From Raphanus sativus (Eukaryota > Streptophyta > Magnoliopsida > Brassicales > Brassicaceae): a stretch of 64,000 bases of DNA. Location: positions 19,074,293 through 19,138,292 of the forward strand of contig NC_079514.1 in NCBI RefSeq assembly GCF_000801105.2, read 5' to 3'. The notes under the pieces were generated by a model. That model ran no database searches, was not told the origin of the DNA, and saw only the letters and a program-made list of their open reading frames with translations. Position numbers and translations under genes: made by a program. Below, in pieces: positions 49,143 to 60,293 of this stretch; within the stretch, counting starts at the first letter, position 1; each line of letters starts with the position of its first letter.

Positions 49143-49679
49143 TCATACAAAGATAAGGTACATGAACACCACCACCAAACAACACAAGAACAAAGCTTTT
49201 ATGATCCTTAATTCCCTAATGCATTCTGTGGTCTTCTCTTCACATTGTGCAATTGCATCTTCCATCTCTTCAATTTTACTGTCATGGCATTTCATCATGC
49301 TCTCATCAGCTCCCATTGATTTCTGAAACTCGGAGTTGTCAACGAGCAGCACGTCAAAGAGGTCCTGGAAGTCTTCAATTTCCTCAACAACTGAGTTATC
49401 AGTCCATTTGAACAAGTGGGTTTTGTCCTTCATCATTAACAGCCAATAACCAGTTAGATTCAAACGAAGACATAATAGAGTCGATTTCCATGAGTGCTAA
49501 TTACATAATCGACTAACCTGCTTGGATCCCAACGGACAAGAATGGAATAATCTTCCCGGATTTTCAACTGTTGTTGAAGTGAAACACGACACTGCCTTAC
49601 CGCAATTGCATCTTGTGGGAATTCCACGTTGTTTGGCGACTCGAGCTCTTGAAACGGATGAAGAATTGACAGAAGACAT
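49143..49679 (-). CDS. GRF-type zinc-finger protein with coiled coil and C-terminal membrane anchor
   Basis: Two exons, 49679-49518 and 49427-49143 (donor CAG/GTTAGT, acceptor GATGAAG), 148 residues. The GRF zinc finger spans about residues 20-65: RCNCGKAVSCFTSTTVENPG, RLFHSCPLG, then across the intron HLFKWTD. A Glu-rich helical segment follows (VVEEIEDFQDLFDVLL ... IEEMEDAIAQCEEKTTECI), with a terminal hydrophobic stretch (ALFLCCLVVVFMYLIF). GRF fingers bind single-stranded nucleic acid in other proteins. Small plant GRF proteins with this coil-plus-anchor layout are common but uncharacterised. The gene lies inside the MULE between transposase and Ulp1-like genes. The acceptor is inferred from the frame and domain. 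Confidence 0.72.
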
Positions 49680-49899
49680 TTGTGAGTCAATCTCCCAAAT
49701 TTCGCCGTCAAATTTCTTTCTGTCGAGGAAGAATGAGGAAGAAAAGGGACTAGGTCAAAAAAAATAAACAAAACTACGTCGTTTTATTTCCTATAACTTG
49801 TATTGTACCAAAGGCAGATCAGGAAAAAACACCAAAATTATCTACATAAAACGTTTGTCTTTGAAACCTATAAGTTAGTGTTAAAAGTAGGAGCAAAGA

Positions 49900-50160
49900 A
49901 ATTGGACATATGTACATAAATAGTGAATAAATAGTTGTAATGTGTGTGTTAGGGTAATATTGTTTTGACTTTGGTTAGAGTTAAGGGTTTGTTTAGGGTA
50001 TGTTTGGGGGTTATCGTTTGTTTACGGTTTGTTTAGGGTCTTACTAGTACTCGTGTACGAAGCTTCTTTAGGGCTTCTTAGGGTTTGTTTAGGGGTTTAT
50101 ATAGGGTATGTTTAGGGCTTGTTTAGGGTTTAGGTTGGGCTTGTTTAAAAAATCCTATAA
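49900..50160. repeat. Degenerate GTTTGTTTAGGG repeats inside the MULE
   Basis: Eight or more variants of GGTTTGTTTAGGGTATGTTT in the spacer between the GRF and Ulp1-like genes, telomere-like in composition. Confidence 0.6.
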
Positions 50161-50274
50161 AAACCAAAGATAATTCATAGAAAACTAACCAAGAGTAACA
50201 TCATTCAATAACAACATAAGTTAGAGTTTTTCCACATAATTTCTAGAAAAAGCAAATCACTAATTAGACACAAA

Positions 50275-53200
50275 TCAATCTTCTAGGTCATATGCTTCAG
50301 ACCTCTCCCATGGTGAAGGCACATATCGTGTCATAGCCTCAGCGTAGATGGGTTCGTGTGCACCCTCCCATAAGTCCACACCAAGCTTCTGTCTGCAACC
50401 CATGATGATTTCATCATCCACCAAACTGATGTCGAGACCAAGCAGAAGGCATTCCAAGTGCTTGAGCGCGTATACACCACAATCACAACAACTCTTGTTC
50501 AACCTCTTCTTCATAGGCACATCCACGATAGTATATGCAGAGAGGAGTAGCGGCTTCTGTCTTTCAGGTGGTGCAACCGCCTTCACTATCCTAGGAATCA
50601 GAGCAGCAAACTTTTCAACGTGTTGTCTATTCTTTCCCCCACCGCAATCATAGACTTCCACTTTTTTTTCAATGATGTTGACACAGACAGCAACCCAGTG
50701 ATTACCTGCATTGGACATTACAAAATTTTTAAATGAAGAAATGTAAACAAAAACGTGTATAAGAGTGAATGATTACCATTTACAAACAGAGGAAAGTAGA
50801 GCCGATCAACATCGACACCCCAAACTTGATCAGTCCGCCCATGAGATGGAAGCTCTCCTCTGCCGTACCCAAGAAGAAAATCAGTCAATTTATAGGCTTT
50901 TCTGTTCGGCGAAAACTTGATGAATGCAGCATGGACTTGGAGGCAGAACATAGCACTCATGAAAGCAACACGTTTTGGGGCCCAAAGGTTCAATGTTGTC
51001 TTCACTCGCCACATAAACATAAATGCATCCATTTCCTGAATAAATATTCACAATGAAAATAAGAACATGTAGCAAACAAGCAAACAAGATGTTTTAGAAA
51101 TTTAAATTCACCAAATTAGGAGATCTCCTTACCTCGTTTCCAAGCCATTTCCCAGGACTTACTACCCTTGTAGCGAGAAACAAATTTAAGATTGTAGGCC
51201 CAAGCGGTAAAGAAATTGGATTCAAAGCCCAATCCGTGAATCCTTTCCATGATTCCTCGGAAAAGTTATACAGTGACGACTGTGGAGAACCATCTAGGGG
51301 CAATGGTGAATCGCTTAGCTAGAGTGTTTTACCTCTGTACCATTTCTTCCACTGTGACGGCGGTGGAGCTGTAGCTTTATCTTTTTCTTTCTTTATTGGT
51401 TTAACTTTTGAACCTCGGACTGAACTCATTGGAGTCCACCAGTCATCTTCATTTGGGGTCTGAGATGGGTCAAAGTCTGTCACATACGACGCCTGAGAAA
51501 GCCCATTAACACCTTGCGTACTCATCCCGTGAATGATATCATCTTCTTGACTAAAATGCACATCGAATGCACTCTCTGATGGTTCCTGTTATGTCACAAG
51601 AAATAATCAATAAACAGCATAATATTGAGCACTAATTCCATTACATGAACATTTTACAAATAGTTCAAAGTATTTCATACACCAACACACAAGCATTACA
51701 TTAATATCTTACATAGTTGTGAAAACAAGACACTAACAAACCAACCAAGTAGATACCGCAGATGAAAACAAGACACTAACAAACACAAGCATTACATCTA
51801 CTTCCTGGCCGATACCGTAGATGAAACTAGCACAAGAGACTGTGAAGTCGATGGCTTCCTCGGTGATGGCTTGCTCGTTGATGGCTTCCTCGGTGATAGG
51901 TCTCCAAGCTCAACTTCAACCGTTGCTTCCTTACGTGAATCTCTAAGCTCTGCCTTCATCTGCTCAAATTTCTCATCCATCTGTTTCTGTAGCCTCTGCT
52001 CCATTCCAGACAAATTCGCCTCAAACAACTGGGTCATAAAAGCTTTCATGTCTTCACTAAAAGGTGCTTGCTTTGGTCCACTAGAGAGAACCTTATGCTT
52101 CCTTTTCTCCATACCACGATCCGGAAGCCTCTTATTTCCCTTTCTAGACGACACATCAGTCGTTGATCCTCTTGGAGTCTGAAAGTCTTCATCACTCTCA
52201 TTCCCATTTCCTTCACCATTCACAGCTTCGTCATTAAGATCTAAAGAAATCTCCGGAGTGTTTTCGTACTCCCAGATGTGCTCACTGAAGTCATACTTCT
52301 TACTTATCATCTCCTTCAGAACGATGATTCCATCATCCCTCACATCACCAGCTCTGCAAAATTGGTCATCCTCGATAACATCCATATTCCCTGTCCATGA
52401 GATGTATGGAAAAGTGACATCCTACAGAAGAAAGGTAAAGAAAGTTAATCCTAAAAGCTCATTTGAAAGTGGATTAAGGCAAGGTAAATAGTTTTTCTTT
52501 ACCTCGTTTGTGAAGATGCTCTCCAAGTGAATGATCTCGTCATATGACACCTTCGCAGCTCCCATCCAGTTAACGCATCTAGGACCATCCTTAAAACCCT
52601 TGACCAGCTTTTTACCACAGAGCTTTCCAATCTTTGGTACAACTTCCATTGCCCAAATTTGCAAGGCGTAGGAGAAGCCATCGAACACGTAACTAGTAGT
52701 CTTCTCAGATAGGAAGTCACGCGTTTTTACTACTGAGTCGCAGAGGAAATCATAAGCAGCAACTCCCCAAGGATACCTACGAAGCTTCTCAAGATCCATG
52801 ACCACCTTGATGTATTTGAGGGGGATATTAGCCTTCTCATCTCTCGCTAAAACCACATACATAATGATGCAAAGGTAGACCAATCTGATGCGATCTGCAT
52901 TACGCCACTTCTTCACCGCATTCTTGTGCTTAATCCACAGATTGTAGATTGTAATCCCTTCTTTCTTCTTCAATACCCTGCTCCAGAACCCATCATCATC
53001 ATCCCAGTCACTGAACTCCTGAAGCGAGATACTAGTATCGCACTGAAGCCCGGTTACTGCGTGGAACTCTTGCAGTGAAAACCGAAGTGCTCTCCTCGCA
53101 AAGACAAACCAGAGCTCGTGCTGTTTGTAAGTCACCAGCTCCCTACACAAGAAAATGTGTATCACTCTTGCGGAGAACCCAAGACCATTCTCATGTAGCT

Positions 53201-53366
53201 TAAAAATCTGACTAAAAACTGGATCTTTCTTCACTTCTCTCAACTCATTTGGCAGCCACTCCTCCAACTTTCTGATAATGAAGTCGATCCTGCAGTTGTT
53301 GTTGATCTGAGTCACTTGGGTCTCCTCGCCCTCCTTAAAAATCCTCTTCGGTAACTCTTGAGACAT
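50275..53366 (-). CDS. DUF1985 plus Ulp1-like cysteine peptidase (C48), MULE-borne
   Basis: Exons inferred on the minus strand: 53366-52503, 52421 to about 51800, 51587 to about 51133, 51037-50777, 50707-50275. Exon 1 holds the DUF1985 domain (VTGLQCDTSI, RLVYLCIIMYVVLARDEK, YPWGVAAYDFL, FDGFSYALQIWAMEVVPKIG). The middle exons are charged and Ser/Pro-rich, with Lys/Glu coil segments. The last two form the Ulp1 peptidase domain with catalytic His in GNHWVAVCVN, Asp in VEVYDCGGG and Cys in CDCGVYALKHLE. The residue six before the catalytic Cys is Asn where SUMO proteases usually have Gln. Ulp1/SENP peptidases remove SUMO; activity of MULE-borne versions is unproven. Stops at about 51798 and 51308 make exons 2-3 uncertain, so the gene may be damaged. 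Confidence 0.78.
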
Positions 53367-54471
53367 ATCTATAAAACATGAAAAAATTGTGAGTTCAAAA
53401 GTATCAATATAATCACACAATAATGAGAGCAACAACAATCATGTCTACAATGAACACATACTCAATCGGATAGCCCATGGTATAAGAAATGTCCAATTTC
53501 AAAATCAATATACATTATAATCGGACAACATACATTACACTCAGAAAACATCTACTCTACTGAATTCTAATATTTCTCAGACAAATATGCATTACAATCG
53601 GACAACATCTACTCTACATGAACACATACACAATCGGACAGCAAATGGTATAAGTTATCAAGACTCGAATTTCCTATTTTCCACTGAATTCTAAGATTTC
53701 TAAGAGCAAGATACATTACAATCGGACAACAACTAGTCTAAGATGTCAAAACCCGAATTATCCCCCTTTCCAAAACCCTAAATCGTTTTGATACAAGATC
53801 GCAGTGAAATACATATACAATCGGACAACAACTAGTCTAAGATGATTAATCAAGCCAAAAATGCCAATTTCAGTTTAAGAAAGATGAGAAATTAGGTTTT
53901 AAAAAAGTTAGGGTTAAATGAATCAATAGACGAAATCGAATACCTTGTGTGAAGAAGACGTGAGATTTAAATGAATTTGAGGGAAGAACACTTCGATTTG
54001 AAGTTGACCCGCTCCGACTAACCTAGATGACGAAGAAAACGTCGATTAAGGTTTTTGGGGACTCGGATGGAAGAGGAAGACGAGGAGGGAGAAGAGATTT
54101 CTTGTCACACTAGGATTTCAGATGAAGAGAACGGCGGAGACGACAATGGTGGTGACGAACCCTAGATCGCCATTAGAGGAAGCTCGGCGGAGAGGAAGAA
54201 GTAAAAAAAAAATTGGGACACTTTAAACTAAAATTTGGGTCGCGATCCCTTTTTGTTTAATCTTTTTTATTCATTTTTTTTACTTTTAGATGTTTAAATA
54301 ATAAATCTATTACGAAAATAATTATTTATAATTATAATTCAATTATTTAAATGAGATTTTAAGGGTATTATAGTATTTACAAGAATTAAAATCCTAATTT
54401 GACAAAACATCCTACAAAAATCCTAGTGTGACAAATCCTAGTTCAAAGTGTCCTAAAAATCTAATTTTCCC
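53367..54471. other. 5' leader of the Ulp1-like gene and right MULE end
   Basis: 53440-53880 contains several copies of ACAATCGGACAACA-type sequence, a loose tandem repeat. 53950-54200 is GA-rich and leader-like. The terminal inverted repeat ends at 54471. Confidence 0.5.
53455..53835. repeat. Loose repeats of ACACAATCGGACAACA
   Basis: At least six copies of TACA(A/T)TCGGACA(A/G)CA(A/T) spaced irregularly upstream of the Ulp1-like gene, with CTAGTCTAAGATG and CTACTCTAC flanks also repeated. Confidence 0.6.
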
Positions 54472-54480
54472 TTTTTAAAT

Positions 54481-55943
54481 CTGGAATATTATTTAATGAA
54501 TGGTATGCACTAGACATAGTTGGTTTGTTTATAGAACTAAATATTCTTTGAGAGTCAATATCTAAAAGTTTGAAAGCATAATGAAATGCTTGACTATTTA
54601 AAAAAATGAAGGATTGTTATCAAATTACAGAAACTGCTTATGCATATTGTTTATCATTTCCACGTCGACTGCCACAAATAAAAGAAGTTTTTTGAAGTTG
54701 AAATTGATAAATAATTATTTGAGGTCTATCGTATCATAAGAAAGACTAAAGTGATTGGCTATGTTATCAATTGCAACAACTATGATTGAAAAACTTGACA
54801 ATATGAATCTAATAGATAGATTAATAGATGATTTTACAGAAAAAATGCAAGAAAAATTATATTTTTCAACAATAAGTGTTCTTAATATCACTGTTTTTTT
54901 TAATAAACAGATTATGAATTTTGATTTCTTTTTATTGAAAATTTAAGTTGCTTTTATACTGTTTTGTTTTTGTGATGTTAATAAAATTTGTATAAGGACA
55001 TATTTTTAAATTTTGATTGGGGCATTATAAAAAGTTAGTCTCGCGCTGGTTACCGGTGATAGAGAAACGAGGAAGTGACATCGTCGACAATTTAAAACAT
55101 ATGGACAAAATAAAAACAGTAATGTTTTAATTTAGATGAGGCATATAACATAAGAGCATTAGCAATGGTAAATACTTGATAAATTTCTAAAAACAAGTTT
55201 AAAATATTAATATGAAGATTTTTGATTTTTTTTGAAAATTTCTTAAAGCAGTTGGACCGATAAATAATAGACAGCTGCTTATTGGGTTTTTTAATTTTTT
55301 GTGCAGGCTCGGCTACAAGAGATTACTACCGAAATATCCAAATTATTTAAAATTTTGGTATTTAGAGAACCAAAATCGAAACCGATCCAAACCAAAATAT
55401 TATGGGTACCCGAATGTATCCCAATATATATATATATATATATAATTTTAGATTTAATGTATATAAAAACATCCAGAATATATATGATACTTTGAAGTTG
55501 GTTATAAATACTTGAAAATATATACAAATAGTCAAAAGTAAATATCTAAAATAGTTAATGTATACTCAAAACACCAAAAATACTTAAAATAATTATTGAT
55601 TCTCTATCCAAATTAAACAAAACCAATTTATATGTTAAGTTTAGGTACTATGACATATATTATTCAAATTTATATGTAATATATTATTCAAATTTAGATG
55701 TAATATATTATTTTGTTTATATATTTTTAAAAATTTAAAGTTTATAATGAATTTTGAAATTTTAAAAATAATTTAAATGGATTATTAGAACCCGAAAAGA
55801 ACCCGTAAAGATCTGAATCAAACCTGAATCAAAATTCAGAAATATCCGATTGAGGCTGAAATTTTTGATCCCGAAAACCTGAAACCCAAACAGACTCGAA
55901 CCTGAATGGGTACCCGAACGTCCTTCCTAGTCACTATTATATA
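54481..55943. other. AT-rich intergenic DNA
   Basis: TAAGAGCATTAGCAATGG at 55152 is a Harbinger-like TIR without a visible partner. 55310-55930 is CCGAAA/AACCCGAA quasi-repeat with an (AT)n run at 55425-55444. The ORF at 54755-54946 resembles nothing I know. Confidence 0.4.
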
Positions 55944-56212
55944 CTCTATATGTTTCTAAATAAGTGTCACTTTGACATTTTTTACACAGATTAAGAAAGT
56001 GCTAGAAATATATGTAAATTGTTATTAAATACACATATTTGACCAGTTGTATATGAGATAAATAAACTATTTATAATATCATTGCAGTTTGCTAATAATT
56101 TTGATCTGAAAGTAAATATAATTTACATTGTAATTGTAAAATGACACTTTTTATATAACAAGAGAAAAAGTTAGAATAACATTTATTATTAAACAGAGAT
56201 AGTATCATATAT
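55944..56212. mobile_element. Stowaway-like MITE
   Basis: Ends CTCTATATGTTTCTAAATAA and, other strand, CTATCTCTGTTTAATAATAA, flanked by TA on both sides. 269 bp. AAGTGTCAC and GTGACACTT-type subterminal blocks match the next MITE at 57092. Confidence 0.75.
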
Positions 56213-57091
56213 GTGTCATCATATAATTAATCGATTAATCGTATTCTATATCTACCATCATATAGTAATCATATAATTAATAATGTTTTATGCGTACCAT
56301 CATATAAATAATCATATAAAACTTAATGTGAAATATAAAAACCATAATTTAAGTTGGTATATGAAATTTGGTTTCATATTGTATTTTTTCTTATATATAT
56401 TGAAAACATTTTTAATAATGGTTATTAGGAAATAGATAGTAAAAATCAAATTTTAATATATGTATATTTTTGAATCAATTTTTGATATAAATCAACATTA
56501 AATTATTATTTTGATTTGAAATAAATGTATATAAAGTTTAGATAAAAGATGTTTTAGGTGACTTGATTAGCCTATTTTGTATATTTTAAAACTGACTCAA
56601 ATAGATCGTTTCTCATAATAATATAATGGAATTTCAATTTTTTAAAAACATAAACCCATTACTCTTTCTCTTAATATAATGTTATCCATGTGTCCAAACA
56701 ACTTTATTTTTTATACTACTATTTATGTTTGCAAACTAGTTTTTAAAAAAAATCTTATCTATATTTTAAAATAAATTTCTTTTTAAAAAAATATTATCCA
56801 TGTTGTCAAATAAACCTAATTTAATAATATAGATATGTGTTCTCTCTCCTATTTTTCCTTGTTATAATTTATCTGTATACTTAAGAACCTATGAAAAAGG
56901 GTACCCTAAGAACACTTAATTAAGTAGGAGACAAAAGAACAAGGATGTATGCGGGAGAACAAGGATGTATGGACGATAACTGAATTTATTAAATAACACA
57001 TAATAAAAATCTATTATATTTACATAAGTAAATTAATAAAGGTAAGCATCATATAAGAAAGTGTTGTTCAAGAAATAGTGTGTACTTAATA
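56213..57091. other. AT-rich intergenic DNA
   Basis: Nothing recognised. Confidence 0.4.
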
Positions 57092-57349
57092 TTCCTTTTG
57101 TTTCATATTAAGTGTCACTTTAACATTTTTTCCTTTTATATAAAAATATTGTTTTACAATTTTAGTACAATTTACACTTATTTTTTAGCTCAATATTAAT
57201 TGCAAAATGTATTAATCTTATAAATAAAATTATTTATCAAAATGTTTTTGGTTTAGGTATGATATTAATGAAAAACTAAACACATTTCAATCAATTTTTT
57301 AATATGTGTGAAAATTGTCTAAATGACACTCTTTGTGAAACGGAGAGAG
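57092..57349. mobile_element. Stowaway-like MITE
   Basis: Ends TTCCTTTTGTTTCATATTAA and, other strand, CTCTCTCCGTTTCACAAAGA, with TA at 57090-57091 and 57350-57351. 258 bp. Confidence 0.78.
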
Positions 57350-57359
57350 TAGTGAGTTC

Positions 57360-57640
57360 GTAGGCATATTTGCGTAACCCATGTTCGAAATTGCGCTAAG
57401 CATGAGTCGGGCAGTCAACTAACGCCTAGCGAGTAGTATAAAAACGGAGATTAATCGTTGATTACTCGGGATTAGTTTTTGTAATTTTAATAAATATGTA
57501 CTTATATATATTTGTTTCGTAGTATTATTACGAAATATATATAGCTTAGTCCAGTGGTTCGAGCCCGCATTTTATAGAAGACAGATCATGGGTTCGATGG
57601 ACCTGGGGTGTGGGTGACTTCTTTTTTTTGTCATTAATGA
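57360..57640 (+). repeat. Dispersed Brassica-type repeat and possible tRNA-derived SINE
   Basis: 57361-57470 contains GCGCTAAGC...GGGCAGTCAACTAACGCCTAGCG, a dispersed repeat style. 57544-57630 has a pol III box A-like TAGTCCAGTGG, a box B-like GGTTCGATGGACC 45 bp later and a terminal T run, as in tRNA-derived SINEs. Confidence 0.35.
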
Positions 57641-59960
57641 CGGTGAATTGACAAAATACCCTATTTTTCTTCCTTTCAGAACACCTCTGCAACCCTAAAT
57701 TCGCCGTCTAACAGTTTTGCTTCCTAATTTTCATCGGTTTTCTTGTCTAATACACTGATTATTGCTATAGTACAACAGATTTATCAAACCATATGGATTT
57801 CCATCATGAAAAGTTGAAAAAAATAACTGATTTTCTCAGGAAACCAAGTTATCAGCCGAATAACACCAAATCGACGCGCTTACTTGCCGCCTAACATATT
57901 TCCATTGTAAATTCGGCCGAGTTGTCCGAGTTTTCGAACACGGAGCGTAACTAATAGTGATTATAGTCTTTAAATAGTATAATCATAAACCATATTTCCA
58001 ATCCACTATGTCCATAAATACTAAACTCTAAACCCCAATCATTAAATTTAAATAAAAATAAAAAATATAAAATATAATTAAATATTTGAAATAAAATTAA
58101 AATCTGAAGGTAATATATAATATTTTACAATATTAAATTATTATATAATGATGAATAATAGAATAATAGAATAGAATTGAACAAAAAAAAAAGTGATAAG
58201 ATATAAAAAGCAGTAAAGAAAACAATAATCGATGGTGATAACAATTGATTATCATCAGAGAAACATATTGGTAACGACGGTAACCATCTAGCAAAATGAA
58301 TCATTACTGATGTAACAGATTATAACATCGGCAATGAAGAGTGATTAACTCGAGTGTTTATTTAGATTTCTGATTGATCCAACTTTAACTGCATAAAAAT
58401 CTGTCAACTATCTCATAGATCGAAGGATTTTTAATACTCAGACAAAAAAAAAAGAGAAAAAGATTTGAGAGAGATTTTAGAAGAGAAAAACAAAACAAAG
58501 AAAAATGTTGAGTCAGTAATTTTTTTAATTTAAAAAATATAATTAATTTTAAGAGTGTTTTGGTATGTAAGACATAAAATACATTAAATATCGTTGTTAA
58601 TTTTTTCTTTGATTATAAAATGAATTATTAATTTTTTGAGCGTTATATAATACAATTTTTTTTAGAAATAGAAAAACAAAAATTATGCTCAAGTTTTACT
58701 CTTTTCCATCCGTTTGTCTTCGGTTCAACCGAAACCGCTTCATTTTTATTCAACTTCTTCTTTATTATTTTGCTAACAACTAGCTGCATTTTTTATTTCA
58801 ATTATAGGTTTTGAATGGTGATGCAAAACAAAAAATGTAAATGAAACAGATAATGCAGATCAAGTAAAACAAATGCATATCAATTAAATTATGCAGAACA
58901 AATACAAATCAACAAGTAGTTTATGCATTAAAAAAGATATCTAACTGATCAAAATAATTTACTGAATCATCATATATAATTGAATTTTTGAAAATTTTAA
59001 AATGAATTAAGCTAATATACATAAAAAATAGTAGTTCTAATAAAAAGGAAATAAAAATACATATATGTGTTATAATATGTTGGGAATAAATTAGATGTTT
59101 TATTAAATATTATTAATCATAAAAATAAACTTATTTGTAACATCTTAAGGTTTTAATAATTCATTTGAAAGATAAATAACTTATAACACACTTTGATTTT
59201 TAGTATTCATTTAAATGTGTGAAGATATATAACATAACCTGAAGATATACAAATTAATTAATTAAACAAAAGATAAAATATATGCATGTATTATAATACA
59301 TATGTAAGAACAAACAAAAAACTTATATGTGATTTGAAAGATAATAATGAATTTTAGTAAATATTTCTTAGTTATTTTTATTTATGTTAATTACTATCAA
59401 TAATTTAAAATAAAAGAACAATAATATGGTATGTTTCTTTACGTAAATATAATATATGATTATGCAGTGACGTTATATATTTTAAATGATACAAAATAAA
59501 ATGCATAACCCATTATTGTAAAAACTTTATTAAGATATGTAAATTAACATATAATGTTTTATAAAAGTGATATCTATTTAAAAGAAAAATTATTTATATT
59601 TTATTTAAAAGAAAAATTATTTACATTTCTTATAATAAATTCATGATTAAATAATTATATAAAACAAAAAAAACATCTATTAAATCATATTTTTGAAAAA
59701 AAACTTGTGTTCAATTTGAAAGTCAATGAAATAAGTTAATAATAAAAATATATATAAGCAATTAATAAAATAATAGGATATAATTATATTTTGATCCAGT
59801 TTCCGAGATCATCTTTTTGTTTGAATAATAAAATAATGGGTTCTGTCAAAAAGAACTTATCTTTTAAAAGTTTCTTTTAGTTAAAAAAAAAAAGAAATCG
59901 TGTATCATGATTCCCTATAATTGTTAAAGAAAGAAAAAAATTGTTTCTTTTGAAAGTTGG
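57641..59960. other. AT-rich intergenic DNA
   Basis: No gene recognised. 57650-57960 is of normal composition but not coding. The remainder is very AT-rich. Confidence 0.4.
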
Positions 59961-60293
59961 GGCCCTATAAATGTCCAATCTCTATCTTCTGCTCTCCTAC
60001 TTGGTAATAACGCAAAGGCGGAGCTCTGACATGACATCTCGCTCCAACGAAGCTATTCCGGGTCACCCCATTGTCGTGCGTAACTCTATCTTTCTCTTTT
60101 ATTCTCATGCTTCTTGTGACTTGGTGATAATGATTAGATTCGCTACAATGGCAGCTTGGTTGTGGTCAACTTTGTTTGGATTACTTAGTTACTGTACCGT
60201 CTTTCCCAGTTCCCGACCAAAAGATCCGATGCACGAGCTTCAAGGTCCATTACTATTTGCAATGATGCTCTTAATGCTTAGTTGACTTTATTA

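Larger units (their letters stand above)
45816..54471. mobile_element. Full-length Mutator-like element carrying a Ulp1-like gene (KAONASHI-like)
   Basis: Perfect 9-bp target duplication TTTTTAAAT at 45807-45815 and 54472-54480. Inverted ends match over roughly 70 bp: left GGGAGAATTGGAAAAATGGG then ACACTTTGAACT and TTTGTCACAATA; right, other strand, GGGAAAATTAGATTTTTAGG then ACACTTTGAACT and TTTGTCACACTA. Length 8656 bp. Cargo: mudrA-like transposase on plus (46575-48959), GRF zinc-finger gene on minus (49143-49679) and DUF1985/Ulp1-peptidase gene on minus (50275-53366). MULEs carrying ULP genes are described in Arabidopsis as KAONASHI elements. This one has that arrangement plus a GRF gene. 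Identical flanks argue for a recent insertion. Confidence 0.93.

Noticed and set aside
57544..57630. tRNA gene
   Set aside because: Box A and box B-like motifs are present, but no cloverleaf with paired acceptor stem could be drawn. A SINE relic is more likely.
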